A DNA stretch of 64,000 nt, from positions 5,392,932 through 5,456,931 of the forward strand of contig JAJEKV010000056.1 of NCBI GenBank assembly GCA_021234155.1. Reading direction: 5' to 3'. Both the position numbers and the translations under genes were made by a program. This document shows positions 58,955-64,000 of the stretch, in pieces. This stretch comes from Isoetes taiwanensis (lineage: Eukaryota; Streptophyta; Lycopodiopsida; Isoetales; Isoetaceae). The notes beneath the pieces were generated by a model that was not told the DNA's origin, made no database searches, and saw only the letters and a program-made list of their open reading frames with translations. Numbering within the stretch: position 1 is the stretch's first letter; each line of letters starts with the position of its first letter.

Positions 58955-59090
58955 ATCATCCACTAGAATGATATTTTTGCGAATAATATAGAATACAAAT
59001 AAATCAAAAGGAACTCAATACCGCATCTCGACACAAAGGTACGTTGTTGAGTTACCAAGGCTCATCCACCATCCGCTGTAAAATCATATA
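58955..59090 (+). repeat. Dispersed repeat, copy 2 (pair at 32,640)
   Basis: AGAATGATATTTTTGCGAAT, CTCAATACCGC, GACACAAAGG and CATCCACCATCC follow in the order seen at 32,640-32,770. The same element family probably accounts for both. Confidence 0.65.
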
Positions 59091-59099
59091 GATTTGAAA

Positions 59100-62000
59100 G
59101 CTCAGCCAATGCAGGTCTTTTTCATCGTGCATCTACACCCAAATCAAATATAGTACCAAATCAACTCAAGCGTTACGCTACAATTTCACCATGACGATAG
59201 AATCCATGCAGCATTACACCAGTTAAATGCTAGTTTCATATTAAATCAAACTTTAGCAATGTAACAAAATGGGAGGAATATTTACCTTGCGTACAATTGG
59301 TGGGGAGAGGAGAGGCTCACGTTCTGAAGTGCTCTCGTCGTCGAGACAATAAGAGGCCTTTATTTATAAGATGGAGTTTTTGTTGGATGATGCGTGGGCC
59401 ACACATGACTAATCTAGGGCTATATTTGCTTGCAAGTGCTATATCTAGCTTCGCTGTAATCGTTAATGCTCGTTAATATATATTTCGTATCAATAGTATC
59501 ACAAAATGGATATCGGTAAGATTCTATTATCACGGTAACATTGCGGTTGCCGACAATGCTATCTTATGTTCGCGTGGGGATGTTTATTGCTTTGGCAGGT
59601 GTTAATGATTTTTTGTAGAAAATTGGGCGCTCACAAATAATATCGACTTACATCAAAATACAAAAATGGCTGCATCAATACAAAGCGCTATGTGTGGTGG
59701 AATAAGTTGGTACCCGAACTAACATAAAAGACATTACAGATGGGATTATTTTTTTAGTTTGTAAATGAATTAAGAATGGAGAGGACTTTGCTGATTTGAG
59801 AATAAGTTGGGACTTTATAAGAGGTGTGAGAGCATCATAATCGATTTGGAATATAAAGCATGGAAATTATGAATAAACGTGACATAGGTCGTGTGTGACA
59901 TTATAGAGGGTTTTATCTCAAATGGTGGATGCTATTTGTGTGTGCGATGCAGTAACTCACAATTATAGAAGATTGTTACGCAATGGTGTATTCATTTCCA
60001 TTTGAATGAATTATTGTTCGTTAATGGATGGAAATACTTGCACAATCAGCGTGGGTATTGGAATAAAGTTCTGACCAATCATCAAGCTAGTTGAAATTCT
60101 AACATAATAATAGACATTTAAATAGAAACCTCGATAATAATGGACATCTATATTTATTTATGGAAATGGTTGTCCAATGTTACTTGGGATGATGCCAAGA
60201 TCTAATGAATTTGTAAACGTCATTGGGCTTGCGAATGGGATTAAAGGGACGTTTGCTACATTACATAAATTAAGCATGGGCCTTAAATGTTAGGAGCAAT
60301 AGAAACAATTTGTAAATCATTGGTTTTGGAACTTAGGTTGTAGTAATGTTACGTAATATAGACTATCGAAATGAAGAGGACAATCGGGTATGGTCTTTTC
60401 AAATTAAATACATGGGCACTCTATCTAAGTGAAGTTTGCCTTGAAGTCAATTACAACCTTTAATGCATAGGTGATATGCAAAATCATTAGAAATGATTAA
60501 ATTAGCCAAGTGGACATTGTAATGTGGATCGATGGAACTTATGAAAGCCTTAATGAAGGGTGTAAATGCTATTTGCCACATTGCAAAATTGCTATATATT
60601 GGGAAAGAAAAGTTGATTGTTGATTGGAAAAGGAAAAATATACATTTGATGTTGTAGATTCATTTTCTTGGTTCTACTCATGGTGTGTGGATGCTGAAAT
60701 TGTACTAATATATAATTCATTTGTGAATCTTATGAATACACTTGATTAATCTATTATCTTACAACAGTAACAGTAGAAGGGGTGAACATGTAATAAATGG
60801 GCTTTATATCACGTTCACTATTTCATTATTATGGGTTTGGCCGAACGGGTGATGTGTAATTTGGTAGAGACCGCTAATAACAAAATAAAATGGAAGTTGT
60901 AACGTGTCAACCCCGTTTAGGTTCACAACAATGTAATGTAAGCTCATATGTGTTCATATTTTAATGTGTAAGTTCAAAATCAAAGATTTGGGAATATGCA
61001 TGCCAATTACAGCGGGTAGGAACACATCATTTATGAGTAAGATTGTTGCTTGCTAGAAAATTGATGTTCACTTGCCATGTGATCCATTGCAGATAAAATG
61101 ATACAATGGGAACACTTTGTTGTAACTTAAACGTTGATATTTACGTTAATATGGGTCTATTTGCATTACATAAAATCTAAAAAAGAAAAAAATGGATAAT
61201 AGAAAACAAGGAAAACATACTTAGGATGAGGTGCGTGTTGAAGTACTACCACCACAATGGAGCAAAATCAAACCACACCTTGGGGTAACTGGCCTTGTGG
61301 TCCCTTAATTTAGATGGTGCACCTGCTAAATTGAATTGTACATTCAAATGTAAGAAATCTGGTATTTTAGCGATAGAAGGAATATGGCATCCTTATTCTG
61401 GTAACGCAAATGTGCTATTCTGAAGGCGACATGGCGGTATCCCGGTGCGAACACCTTTATTTCAGCGGGCATCTTTTGCATTTTAAAATGCGCAATGGTA
61501 AGGATGGTTATCGCTTCTAAAACTTCACACCTTTGGGATTAACTATTGCCCAGCATAACCCTTGTATCTATTATTATTTATAGGAGACAATGCACGAGGA
61601 ACTAAATAGAATGTATCTAGTTTCATATTTATACTGGATTGAGCTTATGAGCATTGTGTTGCAGAAGAGGTTAGAAGGTGGTGACGAGGTAAATAGCTGG
61701 CGATGAAACATCTTTTGCGGGAGAGCCTGCACTGTAATTTCAATTAAGGTGGGCGAGGTATGCTTCAGGCTGCAAATGAAAATAAATACATTACAAAATG
61801 AAGCTTATCTCCGGTTACCATAGACTTTTTGCCATTATATCGTTGATAACTCAAATTTATTGATACATCTTCGCATTGATCTTTTATTAAATTGGTATGA
61901 ATAGCTTCGGCATTCATCGTAACTTGTTCACGATCATTCATTTGCGTTGGTATAAAAACTCAACATTCATTGATGCAATGCTTGTGCGATCCTTTATCGG

Positions 62001-64000
62001 TGAGTTATGATAAATCCTTTACTTGGAATGATAGCTCTTTTCCATAATACATTTGATAGCCAGGTGAATCTTCAAGGTGCATGTTCATGGATAGGCCATG
62101 AATGCGAAATATAATCTGATGATGAATGTTGGATTTAGGACGATGCTATTCATGGAATGACCGCAAATGCAACATAATGGAAGCATGATGGAATATTTGG
62201 ATTGGGACTGACATACGAATAGAAGCATACGGATTATTAGTTGCTGCATGCATCGAGAATGGATTTCTTACATTTTCGACATGATCCTTCTTGGATATGA
62301 TTTGGCATACATATGGGAATGATCTAACTCTATTCCATAATACATATAAATGGAAATACGATGGAATGTTCACCAGGACATGAAGCATAAAATGGAAACA
62401 TGAGGGAATATTCAATGTCAGATTTGACATTTTAGTTCTAGAATCATCATCGCTTCAGCAACTTGGTTTAAACATCAAATAAGCACTCTTCGAGCAAGTT
62501 TACTTCAAGTATCGCCGAGAACTCTTAGAAAATCCTGCGGTCACCGCAGGCAAATCTTTGAAATTATGAGAATTAAGACATGGGGTAGATGATTCAAAAC
62601 CATGAGGGTCAGTAGAAATGTTGTAGCATAGTATGCGGCATTCATCACCTGAATATCATATTCCTGATATGATACCGCAAAAACCCGAGCATAAACATGA
62701 CATACTAAGAATGTACTCGTGATTTGGTGCCAGCGGTTGGTGTGCATTGCCATCGTGAAATGCATAAAGTGCCACAGCCTCTGGGACAAAAATAGTAACC
62801 ATGATAAATAACAAATGGGTATCCTTTATGTCTTGCTCGCGACATTTGTTTGCCAAGCGTAAGTTCGGTGAGGTCACTAAGCGTCCTCTGTTGCCACATT
62901 TAGTCAAATCGTGTCCACTACATTAGATCTCATCGTTGACCATGTATTGTCCTGCTGCACAGCCGGATTCCTTCGTGGCGAGCTACTCGACCTTCATTAG
63001 TACAAGATTATTTTCGCTTCCTCATGCTAGTTTCTTTGTTAGTTCCTCTAAGCCGGTCAACATGCACTGGTGCTTGGGTTTGATTGCTGTTGCCGATGGA
63101 TCATATTGTCTTATAGCTCTTGTAGAACAACTTATCTCACTTGCTAAATATAGAGAGGCGGATATGGTCCTGTTGGGGGTCCTTTATTCGGAAGCATCAT
63201 AGTTTCTAAAGGCCGTCATTCTTTCTGCGTGTCGCCTATTTCATACTCACGTTAAGTGCATGGTTCTCATCATTGCTTGCTTAGCCATCGAAGAAGATCC
63301 TCTGCCTTTGGTACTCACTCTTGGAGGGGGTGGTGCTACCTAGCTGCGAGCTTTTTGACATCCCCGATCACTGCTCAAAGCCTCTCATAATTCATTGGAA
63401 GTCGAAACAACAAACGCTTATGTATACCCAACTTTGAGGGGAGCAGCTTTATGTCACTCGTGCTTTGGGGCTTGACCTTGCTCAAAAATCTATTTCCATT
63501 GTTGGACATCCCAAAGACTTCAGAATGGGTATTCTCTTGCTCTACGCCTCTTTGTCGGCATGTTTACATTTATGGAGATGCCCATATTGGCCGTTTGTGT
63601 CCACCTTGGTTTCTTAACTCCTAGAAGTCACATTTACCTTCATTTTTCATGACGGATGATAAATGGACTTACGGAAACTAAAGAGGCTAATATCGTCGAT
63701 TAACCTTTGCTAGGCCTTGTACAATAAGCGTGTCTTATAGGTTTTGCATCGACGCTTTGTTAGCATCTCCATTTCCATACTTATCAAGCGCACTCTCCCC
63801 TTTTCGGTCTCATCGTTGTGTGGCTTTCCTTTCTGGCTTTTCTGTTGTTGTCCTTGCCGGGTATGATCCTATTTGGCTTCTTGATATTTTGATTGGTTGT
63901 AATTTGATGGAGCATTGGTGGCTTTTGTGATATGGGAACCCGCTGGTTTGATTTTGGTTTCCTTGGTGGTTTATGTTTGGTACTTGATGTGATACAGCCT
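59100..64000. other. No recognisable gene
   Basis: Mostly AT-rich sequence. Frames at 62,541-62,907 (-) and 62,936-63,202 (+) are open but unrecognised. From about 62,930 the + strand becomes richer in C and T and a little more coding-like, but I can assign no family and no splice pattern. I see no RNA gene. Confidence 0.35.

Overview
This is a stretch of nuclear DNA from a land plant. The signs are a decayed plastid ferredoxin-NADP+ reductase sequence, a multi-exon gene with GT-AG introns for a plastid-type rhomboid-like membrane protein, Ty1/copia and other LTR retrotransposon remains, a retroposed element, a Helitron-like end and many diverged tandem and dispersed repeats. The DUF7869-like transposase-type sequences hint at a non-seed plant, but that is a guess. 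Nothing looks bacterial: there are no operons and no dense coding. Most long open frames are chance frames or follow repeats.

Layout. 1-2,040: nothing recognised. 2,060-2,615: about six diverged ~90-105 bp tandem units. 2,990-3,550: a decayed coiled-coil reading frame (+). 3,560-4,770: an FNR pseudogene (-). 5,966-7,106: an ~18-21 bp minisatellite in two blocks. 7,738-8,250: a direct repeat. 8,262-17,335: an array of ~1.1 kb repeat units, split by a 5 kb LTR retrotransposon (9,198-14,251, 5-bp target duplication) and by a ~1.1 kb retroposon (15,360-16,454, 13-bp target duplication). An inverted unit lies at 21,861-22,950. 18,024-18,128: 21 copies of ATTCT. 19,250-21,484 and 33,694-35,460: two decayed members of one transposase-like family (-), the first next to a CpG-rich palindromic tract. 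23,771-25,197: exon-like pieces of an unrecognised gene (+). 26,440-26,469: a Helitron-like 3' end. 27,370-30,840: the rhomboid-like gene (-, six exons).

From 35.5 kb to the right end I see mostly decayed repeats: a 150 bp TATA-bearing repeat pair, ~0.8 kb diverged tandem copies, a 24-bp perfect inverted repeat, LTR-promoter-like repeats at 46.4 kb, a Ty1/copia RT-RNase H fragment at 55.3-55.9 kb and a 280 bp direct repeat at 58 kb. About 59.1-64.0 kb holds nothing I can name.

The region is best read as a transposon graveyard around one recognisable host gene. The insertions can be ordered: the ~1.1 kb repeat array came first, and the LTR element and the retroposon each landed in it later. 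Small frameshifts recur, including in the otherwise well-kept rhomboid exons, so consensus errors in the assembly remain possible alongside real decay.
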